A DNA stretch of 64,000 nucleotides, from positions 124,001 through 188,000 of the forward strand of contig NW_022985072.1 of assembly GCF_010015585.1 (NCBI RefSeq). Direction: 5' to 3'. The DNA is from Eremomyces bilateralis CBS 781.70 (taxonomy: Eukaryota; Ascomycota; Dothideomycetes; Eremomycetales; Eremomycetaceae). A program made the translations under genes and the position numbers. Under the pieces are notes generated by a model. That model saw only the letters and a program-made list of their open reading frames with translations, was not told the origin of the DNA and ran no database searches. This document shows positions 36,001 to 45,398 of the stretch, one piece after another (position 1 is the stretch's first letter; each line of letters starts with the position of its first letter).

Positions 36001-37421
36001 CTTCTTTCCAGCGCCGGAACGGAACTCGACCTCTGCCTTTGCACTTCCGGGCGATCCATATCGTCGTCCAACCCGAGCAACCTTGCCATCGGCAAGAAAA
36101 AGCTATGCGGCCTCGTGGGCCTCGAAATCGGAGTTGGCGCATCACTTCTCTCGTCTTCCTTCGCGTCCTCATCGTCTGTGATCTCTTTCGCGAGGCCGGG
36201 AATCTCGATCTCTCGCACATCATCTTCGCCCTCTGGCAGCGGAATATTCGCTGCGATCTCCGTCTCCGACGGCTCATGTTCGGGCAAGTTTTCGTTCACG
36301 TGCTCGGAGACATTTGAGTCTTGTCGCGCAAGGCTTCCACCGTCGACGGCCTCGGCCGTCGATGACGCGGGACTCATCGGAAGCGTCAAATGCGCGTACG
36401 TAGCCGAATGGTGAAGCGGAGAATGGATGGACGAGTGAACACTGCTATCTTGGCGGGTGCGTTGACGCCAGGTGCGGTAGAGGCGGCCGAGCGTGGAGTT
36501 GAGGGCAACCTTTTCAAGGTCACGATCCTCGACGACGATGCGGGGTGGTCTCATTTCCGGCTGCGGTTGTGGAGCGGCTGATTCGGCCACGGCGGGAGAA
36601 CGAGCTGTGGAAACGCGTCGCTTCCCGAGCACTCGATTATATGCTGCTGCGCCGGCGATGGCGAGGATTCGTTCGGCGAGGTATTCGATGATGGAGGTAA
36701 GGAAAATGGCGGACGCGCCAGAGACGAGTCCTAGACCGGAGAGGATATCCGCATTGTCCAGGTCCAAATATCGCTCTTCGTCTTCATCCTCCATTTCTCC
36801 AAGCCGGGTGTAGACCATCACTCGTAGGCGCGTTCTCTTGAAGGTTCCATCCAAGTCCCACCTCTCCGGGACTTCTCTATCTGCATCATCAAGCATATCA
36901 TCGATGGCCCTCCGACCTCCGCTCTCTTCATCTTCCTCTTCCTCTTCGGACATCAAATCCCTCAATTCCTCCTCCGCGATTGCCATCGCGTCTCTCGCCA
37001 AGCGGGGTTTCAGGACCTCGACGAACGCACCCCTTAGTCTGGCCAATCCCGGCCCTCTTGCCGCACCCAGGACTCGATAGAGAATATAATCCAAGAACGC
37101 ATTCAGCAAAGCCAGCGCATCTTCGGAAAAGAGTGCCGTTTCGCCAATTGGAGATGGGGACGTATCTCGCAGGTCGAATCGATCCCGGAGGATCGCATTG
37201 TTGGTATCCGTCACCATTTGCGAGGCTGCAGCAACGGCAACGTAGCCAGGTGGTGGGTGGACGAATTTTAGGGTGGAGTATCCATGAGGGCTTAGGACCG
37301 ATGGTCGGTCGGAAGAAATGGATGGAGCGCGGCTAGATCGTGCGTCCATTTGGTCGAATGTTGCGTCGGAACCGCGTGATCGGTGGGAGCGAGCGGGAAA
37401 GTTGTATGGTTGAGCCTCCAT
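33069..37421 (-). CDS. large disordered protein with tandem H2B-like and H2A-like histone folds
   Basis: One intronless frame of 1450 residues. Residues about 97-156 align by eye with histone H2B from helix 2 to helix C (ALALLNAFLDYILYRVLG against the H2B helix 2, then KPRLARDAM at the position of PGELAKHAV). Residues about 226-315 align with H2A: VSGASAIFLTSIIEYLAERI, ILAIAGAAA, and after an insert PPRIVVEDRDLEKVALN, corresponding to the H2A helix 2 and the RIIPRHLQLA region. An acidic stretch (156-168) separates them. The rest is Ser/Pro/Arg-rich and disordered, with a second acidic tract (DEEEDDDD, near 1310) and four DF(L/I)R motifs. It is likely nuclear and may contact chromatin, but no function is established. 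The family is new to me; the histone reading is inference. Confidence 0.75.
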   Translation of the reverse strand: MEAQPYNFPARSHRSRGSDATFDQMDARSSRAPSISSDRPSVLSPHGYSTLKFVHPPPGYVAVAAASQMVTDTNNAILRDRFDLRDTSPSPIGETALFSEDALALLNAFLDYILYRVLGAARGPGLARLRGAFVEVLKPRLARDAMAIAEEELRDLMSEEEEEDEESGGRRAIDDMLDDADREVPERWDLDGTFKRTRLRVMVYTRLGEMEDEDEERYLDLDNADILSGLGLVSGASAIFLTSIIEYLAERILAIAGAAAYNRVLGKRRVSTARSPAVAESAAPQPQPEMRPPRIVVEDRDLEKVALNSTLGRLYRTWRQRTRQDSSVHSSIHSPLHHSATYAHLTLPMSPASSTAEAVDGGSLARQDSNVSEHVNENLPEHEPSETEIAANIPLPEGEDDVREIEIPGLAKEITDDEDAKEDERSDAPTPISRPTRPHSFFLPMARLLGLDDDMDRPEVQRQRSSSVPALERRSLFEETDDGREEFMTPTEELFRGDNVDGQEGAAKVVAKTEEDDDGSTDEEAEDAYRITSDDEAEPVVMNIKRVSIGVPPSPPAVVDTPRHSGSIRSKKSRDTSTPDISEFPDEVAEDIAYPGPPAPASAGLGSTRTSEESPLGHARPQGLAIDSTPTLPLDDPEAIGVARTTDIPTPASASPKAEQGFSKTKQKADSIADRARMRASVSPPIPRSVPSPNENSATTAAPLATAEENSVIATASRNTDSPEFPARSAASAAGSRFTGPDAAENAIPSEGGRGARTDSPSDRPLHAPPQPGPRSQRAISSGSGSSGTTGTTLRIVTPLHVVGGEQKPAVPSRSSDRASQNPSHSQQAPTALVSSRDGTTATRSASQALRDMPSTPTGQTRNSPPNMGPATAWAPTSAPSPRNFRESPRRSADTAPSGRGSSASAGSTRPRAPSIQTAINESPQHRPASSTPSGRRSGSIHTTTTPTLHKTNGSDTSFGLLKGSLDPRQSTEARARDFDALVAGEDTVKFKLVSPAMQDIESLPPRGPTNAPAAVPPRPSSKASVGKAPVSSPSPDPSSTSSSKSRGPVPVSRPAPPSSSSSTKAGLLAREPRIQSESMRDFADFIRSTGPYGEQIVQPLVDPSALPRHSMKAARSPQPSTFSANRSTFGSTSASNSSLGLSRSQSDATATSVPTRRKPHLEARSAAVASNDGSSDLIDFIRQGPPAANGEGRHRIPRAVAPFRTTMDSDDLGQLEATGGFASPHTSMASTVNSRFSAAPSHGSAAPLLPSARSSLQSRGNPPYKSSLASSPAQSAPSPKATLAPPGGSGFPPRTRRRIKDPYAIDFSDEEEDDDDGELLINPSSKRPPPRKEESLADFLRSAEPPAGNAPSALSPRAGVPSSRGAGQGGVIPGPSREEGGRMIGMMGRSKVAAKDARAGRQSSTNELADFLRNSGPPVERKGDGGAAAKVEKKDREKTSFWKRGKLRG

Positions 37422-38190
37422 AGTGAGGGTATGGAGACACTGGAAATGGTCGAGCCGATGTGGAAAGTCGGCAACTTCCTAACAAGTGCCTCGAGGGCAG
37501 AGCGAAGTGTCGATTCGACGGGTGAAAGAAGTGAAGTGACCAAAGACTACTATTGAGTCGACAATTCGGTTTCACTTTCACTGAATGAGAAATGCTAGGC
37601 AAACGGGTCAGAATCACCTGCTCCACTACCCAAGTGAAAGCCTGTCGCAATGAAACGTACCGGACCCCCTGAAAAAGAACCCTCCAGTACTACAACTGGA
37701 ATTCCACAGCCGACTCGCCTTCAACGTGTATCCAGGTACGGCGCCCAATGTGAGCTATGCGCTTGCAAACAAGCAGAAGAGCAGCCCTTCCCGAGCAACA
37801 GCGCACCGGCGGCTTACTGCATTCGCGCGTCGCCCAACACTGATTTCGGTCGTCCCCGGATGGATCGAATTGCGTGTGCAGGCTCACAAGTCGTACAATG
37901 TTGCGGGACTTCTCACCATCTGCGCGCAGCCGGGGAGAATTCTGATTGGATGGTTGCTAAATTGGTGGAAGATGAGGGAGGACAAAGAGAGAGTGTGTGG
38001 AGAGGAGAAAGGAAAGTATTACAGTAGAAGAAGGGTGGTGGTCTCGCTTTCAAAGGGAGAAAGTGAAGGATACCCGAGTCCACGTAATTATAGTGAATGA
38101 GCTTCGGAGGATATGACTCTATGAGTCGTTGGGTGAAGCAGTAGTGGAAGTGAAGAAAGTGAAATGGATGTCGCGGAAATGCCAGGACAA

Positions 38191-38235
38191 GGACATTCAG
38201 GACGTTCAGGATATCCTGGATATCCTGGATATTCA
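38191..38235. repeat. 9-bp minisatellite, five units
   Basis: Five adjacent 9-bp units: GGACATTCA, GGACGTTCA, GGATATCCT, GGATATCCT, GGATATTCA. Two units are identical and the rest differ at one to three positions. Confidence 0.9.
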
Positions 38236-38434
38236 GGGAGGATGTCACAGAACGACGAAAGGGCTAGGCGTACAATAGCGTCCGCGTCGGCGCGTCCTAA
38301 GTGTGAGAGCCGGATCCGAACATCGTTGTTCAGCCACTTCAGGCCCTGAATGGTACCTTAACTATTGACGCCCTTGCTTTCTTCAATCGTTCGGGAGGAT
38401 AGGTAGGTAAGGACGATGGATTCGAGTTTACGAG

Positions 38435-38458
38435 ATTAAGATTAAGATTAAGATGAAG
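38435..38458. repeat. hexanucleotide microsatellite
   Basis: ATTAAG three times in a row followed by one ATGAAG. Confidence 0.9.
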
Positions 38459-38778
38459 CTCCATTCCGAAAGTATTTAACAATACAGCTAAGCAATACGA
38501 AGGGTTCAGCCACACGTCCACAACGTCTCCTATTCGGAGGTGCTTCAGAATTGCAAGATGCTTCCCTGAGCATCTGATCATCGGCCCCGGCCACAGTGGA
38601 GTGCTGGAGTCCCTGAGATTTCGAATGTGGGAGGACGAAGGGGGAGAATTATTGGGGAAAGGGTTTAGACTATGGGCGCCGCCTGTTGATCTGATCGAGT
38701 CCGCCTTTACCCAGTTCAGATAGTTTTCCTAAGGCCTGCCAGTCTGAGTGTTAGTGTCCCCCCATCGAAAGCTTACAT

Positions 38779-39423
38779 GTGGAGTCGTGGACAGGGAAGA
38801 TCGCGATAAAGTTCATGTTGATTCCAAGATGCACTAGAAGTCCGAAATATGAAAGGGTTTCCGCATGTCGTGGCTCGCGAGTACGCGACTTGACCCGTGG
38901 GCATATCTGCTTCTCGGAAACAATAGGCTTCCAACTTTCCAACCTCCAAGAGGTCGATAGAGGCTCAAATTACCGAAGCAGACTTTGTCCTCAATATCCC
39001 CGTGGGCCAGAGGAGACGATCTCTTATCTCCAGTATAGTACGCTCGGAGATGGGTGGCATCCTCCAACCGTTCATGTTGTGTTCAATGTCAACTGTCGTC
39101 TTATGACCGTCTTCGAAACACTAAATCTTTCCGAACTTCCAATCTGGATGCAGACAGTTCTTCCTTTGACTCTTATTCCAAACTCCAACTCGAAAACGTC
39201 CACCAAGCAGTCATTCCTGTGGGCCACGGGCGAGCCCATCAGGGTACGGGTAACTCCTGCCAGTGTCCCCAGTGACGGCCGCCCCGACTGCCCGCGAATC
39301 ATGGCAGTACGGGCCCACTGGGCAGTCAATCGCTTGGTCGTTATCCACGAGACCCGTCCAACTAACAACAGTCAACCCATCTTAGCGGTCGACTTTTCAC
39401 TCCTCTACCAGTCTGGCAGCTAA
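38779..39423 (+). CDS. long open frame, possible hypothetical gene
   Basis: 214 codons without a stop in a gene-poor, roughly neutral-composition region, longer than expected by chance. The translation has no signal peptide, membrane helix or domain I recognise, and the upstream sequence shows no clear promoter. It could be a lineage-specific gene, a fragment of a decayed element, or a chance frame. Confidence 0.25.
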   Translation: MESWTGKIAIKFMLIPRCTRSPKYERVSACRGSRVRDLTRGHICFSETIGFQLSNLQEVDRGSNYRSRLCPQYPRGPEETISYLQYSTLGDGWHPPTVHVVFNVNCRLMTVFETLNLSELPIWMQTVLPLTLIPNSNSKTSTKQSFLWATGEPIRVRVTPASVPSDGRPDCPRIMAVRAHWAVNRLVVIHETRPTNNSQPILAVDFSLLYQSGS

Positions 39424-41108
39424 TTGCGACGGCGGTCGGGGGGCGGCGGCGGGCTGGGGTTGCCCCAGGGTCCCCGGGTGAAGGCCAAGAGCCCCGAAGC
39501 TTGCGCAATATCCGCTCCCGGAATCCGATGCCGCCGAAACTCTCCCGACTGGCTTGGATTTCAGTAGCCGACCGCTCGTGCCACTTTTATGGCCTCATCA
39601 TCCAAATGTCCTCATCATTTCCATGGTTTCGAATGGCATGCAAAGGCGATAAGCCTACGTTGCCCAGGGTCGTGGATATTAAAAGGTTTGGAATTTTTGA
39701 TATTACTCTATACCTACTACCTTACATAACCTGTGGCCCATTCAAGATGAAATACGGTCCGCCTAAGGACCTGCACGACTCACGAAGGTAAGGGTGCTGC
39801 TCACAATAGCAACTAACCTAAACCAATGCAGATAATCCTCCGCACGTACAATTGATGGATGGCTATCGTTAATTCGAAGCGGAGGTATGCGGTGAGCTTG
39901 CATAACATGTTGCAATGACACCCAGTTTCGGTCCAATAGAAACCATGGCTCTATGCTCCTTGTCGCTGGTGAGACAGACTCCATTGGGCTCAAACACATT
40001 CTCTCGTGTTCGAGAAGCTACGGACGGGGATTCGAGTCAGCAACATGCAGCAGCTTGGGCTTTTAAGGTTTGACAGGCGTGGATATCCTGCATCTCTTAC
40101 AAGTTTACAAGATTATTTCTAGTTTTCTACCCTATTGCCCACTAATTAGGGAGGACTCCCGTGTTCCCGTCTACCCTCCTAGGTTACGATTCGAAACTAA
40201 AAGCTACGTTGCTGAGGCTGTGATAACTTGACAACTTTGACCACTGACAACTAAGTCGCAAGCGACAAGTGACAGCTTTGACAACCGGATATGCAGACTG
40301 CAGACTCACTGTGCAAAGGGACCTCACTCCACAGACCACAGGACATGAAATCTCGACGAAATCCCGCCGAAGGCCCATTGGCAGTGGTCAAAGCGGACAC
40401 CATCTCCGCCTGGTTTTGACTTAAGCGGTGGTACAAACCGCAACAATATCAGACGAACAGAGGACAAAGAACAAAGGCGGCGGCTCCTCCATTATGCGGA
40501 TTGCAGAATTCCATCTTCAGAAGCGTCGCGCAAACTTCGAATGAGAGGATGATCTCAATCAACTGTCACCAGATCTAGCAGATCAGCCGTCGATCGGTTT
40601 GAAGTTTAAATGCAGTTGAGCGAACGGGCGGTCCGATTGCGCTCTGATTCAGACTGATTGCTTTCTTTCCTCCAGTAATTGTCATCATTATCGCCTCAAT
40701 TATTTAAGTCTATTGAAAACGCTCGATCTCCTTTCCTTTCCCTATCGAATCTAAAGTCAATTTTCAAAGTCATGTTCCATTTCATAGATTCTACATTGGA
40801 GAAGTCTCGATTTATAAAGCCCTGCTGCTGAGTGTCTGAGTCTAGATCAACGAATATAATTCTGCTGCCAGCTTAGTTTGCCCATTATATATAGTCTCTA
40901 AATTCATGAATGCCCGTAGGAATATTAAATACGTTTTTTATTTACTTCCATAGCGAACTACTCTAGAAATCAAATGTGAGGTTCGCCCTTCTCGGCAGGC
41001 ACGAATGTACGATATTATCGTTCTTAGGGGATGTCCTCCCTGCGTGTCTTTCTTATGGGTGTCCTCGCTAGTGTGTCCCGCCTAGCCTCGAGGGATATTC
41101 TCCCATCG

Positions 41109-41316
41109 ATGCGTCTGTTTCTATTTCTTCATCTCGTGCTCATTCTCATGTTCCTCGGATCAGGTTCGTATTAGCCCGCTTCCGCTTACACAACGAACGG
41201 TACTGCTCGCAGAAATCCCGAAACCGCCTATCCAGGATTTCAATGTCCTATTATGTATCCGAGTGCCATCCGTCCGAGCATTGACTGCATATATGCAAGC
41301 GCTTATCGGTTATTAG
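41109..41316 (+). CDS. candidate small secreted peptide (speculative)
   Basis: Two putative exons (41109-41163, 41213-41316) with a 49-nt intron (donor GTTCGT, a CTTAC branch-like site, acceptor CAG) would give 51 residues: a strongly hydrophobic leader MRLFLFLHLVLILMFLGS followed by a 33-residue tail with one Cys. An in-frame ATG at 41031 would add 26 residues. The leader looks like a signal peptide, but such stretches arise by chance, the donor is weak and the product is short. Confidence 0.2.
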
Positions 41317-41432
41317 TCATACTTACCGTTCGTACAGCAGCCCGAGTGAATCCCGCTTCTCGGGACAAATGGAGAACACTACGATACCGTGGTAAATTCG
41401 ATAGTTGGTGGGTGTCGTCAGGCCGGCTCTTG

Positions 41433-41454
41433 GCCAGTTCTAAACAGAACTGGC
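41433..41454. repeat. perfect hairpin, 9-bp stem and 4-nt loop
   Basis: GCCAGTTCT, loop AAAC, then AGAACTGGC: a perfect inverted repeat in the gene-poor region. It has no T-run after it, so a Pol III or bacterial-type terminator is not indicated. Confidence 0.8.
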
Positions 41455-43486
41455 TTCAGGCTCTGCGAGTTCGGACTTGACGATGGACTACCAAACCGGC
41501 GAATGTCCTCGGGACAGGACAGTCAGACTAGCTGAGGATTCAATGCTTCAAAAATTGCGACTTCCCAAGTTCATTTGCGTGCAGAATCCACAATATTCTG
41601 ATGTTTCTTTATTCCATACTTAATTTCTCGCTCAAAACGCCACAGGCGTTGAATTTTCTACTTCTTCACGCCGTACATGGCAGACTCGGGGTAGGAATCG
41701 GATAATGGCAGGCCCGGGGCACCAGCGAAGACCACTCAATCACCAGTGCATTCGGATATCTCATCTCCATCGGGGACATATTATCCTGTTGCAGGATCAA
41801 AACCAACCTCGACCCCAACCTCCTACTTTCTCCGGTATGAGTTCTCCGACAACTCTTGATCGATACTGCCGCATGTCTGTTTCGAACCAAGCGAGGGTGG
41901 ACTTTTGAATGTTTCCGATTACAATTCCATCGCAAACGGAGGGAACATCAACTTCGTATTAGCAGACCGGGCAGACTGGGGCGAGATTGAGCTATATCTC
42001 GCTAGTAATGGTTTATCCTACATATCCTTTCACGCGTCGTTCATCAACTTCTGCAAACGGATCACGGTGGGGGAGAATATGGATCTGACCCTCTCATTTT
42101 CGTAGGCGCGCTCTTTCCCCATTTCTCGCCAGGGTGACCCAACAAAAACCAAAACCGGTGACCTAGCAACAGTAGGAGGGTGGAGGACATCTTCGCTAGC
42201 AGGATCGCCAAATGCCTCTATAGTCTTCGTATCCAGGACACATTTCAAGAGCAGGTTTCAAAGCTGGTTCCAACGGTAACGAAGGGGAAGGAACAGCGAT
42301 TCTGGACTGGGTTCATCTGGGGAGAGAACCAGGAAGGTTTCACCAAGGAGAGAATATCGAATGCTCATATTTCTATGGCAGAGAAATTTGCGTCAACCGG
42401 GTAGATATTATCTTGGAGTCGCAACTTCGTTCTGAAGATTGCAGCTATCTTCTTCTCACGGTAACTCTATACTGATGCTGACTGAATAGGAAACTCCACG
42501 AACGGGCTCACGGACGAGATTATGTCAAGTCACTCCCTATAGAAACGACACGATAAGATTAGAGTGGACTTATAAGTTGCAATCCATACGGTGAATGCAC
42601 CGCATCAGCCCGGGATACCACATGAAGCTGGAGGAGGCAGACCTCCACAATTCTGGGTTGGGTCCTCGCGTTCCAACTTCGAAGGCCTCAACGACTCCAG
42701 CCCCGTCCATCAAGTGTTTCGCAACGGGACCACCCTTCCTCCTTGCGTGAATTGTGGGAGAGACGTTCGAGTTCCTGGCGACGGCCGCCAAAAATACCTG
42801 GCAACAGAAGGAGAAATTTGCAGCTCCATCATCTGCAAGCCGTACTTAAGTGGTACGTAAAGAGGGTCACCCACGGGGGAAGGAGGCGGAAGAGTCGAGG
42901 ATCAGGAACAGGTTCCTAGTCTACTAGAGAAAAGGCCGTTGGAATACCGATTCAAGGTAAGCCCAAGGCAGTTCAGCAGTGGCCAACAATAGTCCATGGC
43001 AAGAATCAGTGTGTCCGAATTTGATATTCGTGTGAAGACTATCGACGTTGCACTGATATTCCGTTTTCTCGGCCGTGTATAGTCGCCCTTGACCGCTGCA
43101 GTCCCGGCATACTAAAAGCTCACCCCATACAACACTTTATAGAACGTGTCTCGTAATTTGCCTCATAACATCCGGTTTCTGGGGCGCTGTCGCAGCACAC
43201 GCCTGAGTACTCACTCTATACACCATACAACACTCATTCCAAACAAAACGTCTCCTAGGACGCCTCTTGGGAACTGGTAATTCGCGTTGTTACTCTCTGT
43301 TTTCGCCAGTTTCTGCTAAATCCCCCTTGCATCATCGATGGCTGCACCGAAGTCACGGAGAGGTGCTCGGAGAAAGGGACTAAAGGACAGTCGTTCTCAT
43401 TAATTCACTATATATCCATTTTTTCCAGATAAGCCAGTGCCACAGGGAACCTGTTGACCGCAGGGGAACCAACAGTCTACTGTAGG

Positions 43487-43505
43487 GGTTTCGAATATCG
43501 AAACC
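43487..43505. repeat. perfect hairpin, 8-bp stem and 3-nt loop
   Basis: GGTTTCGA, loop ATA, then TCGAAACC. It recalls a tRNA T-arm by sequence but no tRNA body surrounds it. Confidence 0.75.
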
Positions 43506-45398
43506 TCGAGTCTCATTGGAGGCCTATATTTCTCTTCACCCAGGCAGACCTATTTAGCAGAACATCAGGATATAGGTATCGATAGACTGATCCATTACAG
43601 AACAATCCCCTAAGACGACTCTGGACCCACGATCTCAGGCCTGCCGGGGCATTCAGAATTCTTGCGGGCCTGCACCCCCTATCTTTCCCCGTGAATACAT
43701 TCGATTTCTAGCATATCACGTACCAAGAGCCACACCGCATCTCTACCATTACCTCATTTCGAAGCTTGTTCTTTATATTATTGAGTCACCATGCACGCAG
43801 TTGTCTCTCTATCCAGCCCAATGTCCTTAGGGTAGCTATAGATATCCCCCCGGCGCGAAAGCGTCAATAGAAAATTAAAATAAGTGGCGAGGGAGACAAA
43901 GTACACATCGGAAAGACTTGAAATCTGGACAGATGAGTCTTTCGACGACTGGTGTTGGGCTGGGGTAGCTGCCACATATACGACCCTATGGAGTTAGATG
44001 AACGAGATCTGTATGAGGATTTCATAATGAACACTAATTACGAGTGAGTATGTACGTGCCCCTCACGAGTAGGATACTGATGACTCTAAGGATAACCAGC
44101 AAGGAAAGAAGAATATATGGGACAAACCCAACAATGTTTCACGGACATAGAACGACAGTCGGAGATTACATGCCACTCATATCGCCAGTCCTAAAGCCAC
44201 TAGGCATGATGTCACGCCTTTGAGGATCTGACGGAGAATACTGGGGGCGTATCACAAAGGATGTATTCCAACAACCCTCTAAGGGCGGACGATGATGGTC
44301 ACCGTCGGTGAACATCCCCCACCTCTAGTTCTTAGTGACGATCCATTCGACAAGAGCTTCATTGAGGAGAGGTATCCTCTGAAGACCTGGTTGAGCAGGC
44401 CTACAACTAGATGAGCTTGTACGAGACCCAACCAGTCTAGGTAACTTGTCCGTATACTGTAAATCCGACCCTAAGGAGTTGGCTCCTCTTTGTCGACCTC
44501 TATCCTTGGCCAACCAACATCCGCGCAAAACAATGCCAATCCTCTGGAGTAGATGACGATGGCTCGAGGCAAGGGGCGGTTCTTCAAGACATTCAATGAA
44601 GATTAATCGCCGGTGGGAGGGAGAACTTGGAAGCGAGACACCCTAATTTAGAGGCGTCTACGACACGCCATGCAAACTGCACACACTGGATGACAGGCTC
44701 ATGTACATATTTGAAGTAGCTCGAGTTGATAAATTGGGCTGAAACAAATAGCAATGGAAGGTTTGTAGCTGTAGCTTTCTCATCCATAGGAGTGTCCAAG
44801 TCATGCACCGGATGCGGTCATATATCCCAATTCTGCACGAAACTGGACAAAAACAGTGGTGTGATCAACTGCTAGCGGATCCATGCTTGAATCTCGCGAT
44901 AGGAAACCATTTGTCATAAAGGAATTGCGTAGCAAAATGGAAACAAAACACCTAACACCAGGGTATCTTTCAGTTTGACCAAACTAGATGCGAGTATATT
45001 GCTCAGTCGGTTCTTCCCGCCAAAAGTCTTTCGCCTGCGGACCTGGATCATCTATTCAAATAGAGTTGAGCAAAAATCAAAGTTGTTCATAGGTCTAGGC
45101 ATGCCGTGGATTTATGGGCAGAGCACGCTCCGGACGGGCTGCAAGATGCCCCTTGAGGAATCAGCGCTGCCCACATCCATTCGATAGGTGATTGTTCATC
45201 ACCCGTGCGGCCTTCGAACCACTGTGATGGGGCGATCACGCATTCGACTCGCCCAGTCCTGTCTAAATGCATAACAATGGGCCATGCCTTGGTCCTCTCC
45301 TCGAAAACCGATGAGAATCGGGAAATAGAAACAAATTGCGAGGGGTCCTGTACTCTGCGGGCTTCGTGGGTGCTTTGGGTAATTTCCACGGCCCTACC

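Larger units (their letters stand above)
37422..38778. other. intergenic region upstream of the histone-fold gene
   Basis: Promoter side of the large minus-strand gene. Plus-strand frames at 37650-38100 have no recognisable features. A 62-codon frame at 38164-38349 contains a Gly-x-(Ser/Pro) tripeptide repeat because it crosses the 9-bp minisatellite, but it is not supported as a gene. Confidence 0.45.
39424..45398. other. 6 kb gene-poor region
   Basis: Neighbouring intergenic gaps are about 0.1-1.3 kb; here 6 kb hold no recognisable gene. Base composition is more AT-rich than the flanks, especially 40.6-41.0 kb. Visible pieces are a very GC-rich G-run block at 39430-39490, a TATTTAAG with a CT-rich leader around 40700-40750, a possible small secreted peptide at 41109-41316, perfect hairpins at 41433-41454 and 43487-43505, and two related segments near 43130 and 43220. 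Short frames at 41905-42105, 42180-42404 and 42591-42860 (the last with two CxxC-like pairs) are noted but not called. I see no transposase or reverse transcriptase remnants. Confidence 0.5.

Noticed and set aside
43400-43560. tRNA-like signal around the T-arm-like hairpin
   Set aside because: No acceptor stem, D-arm or anticodon arm can be folded around it.
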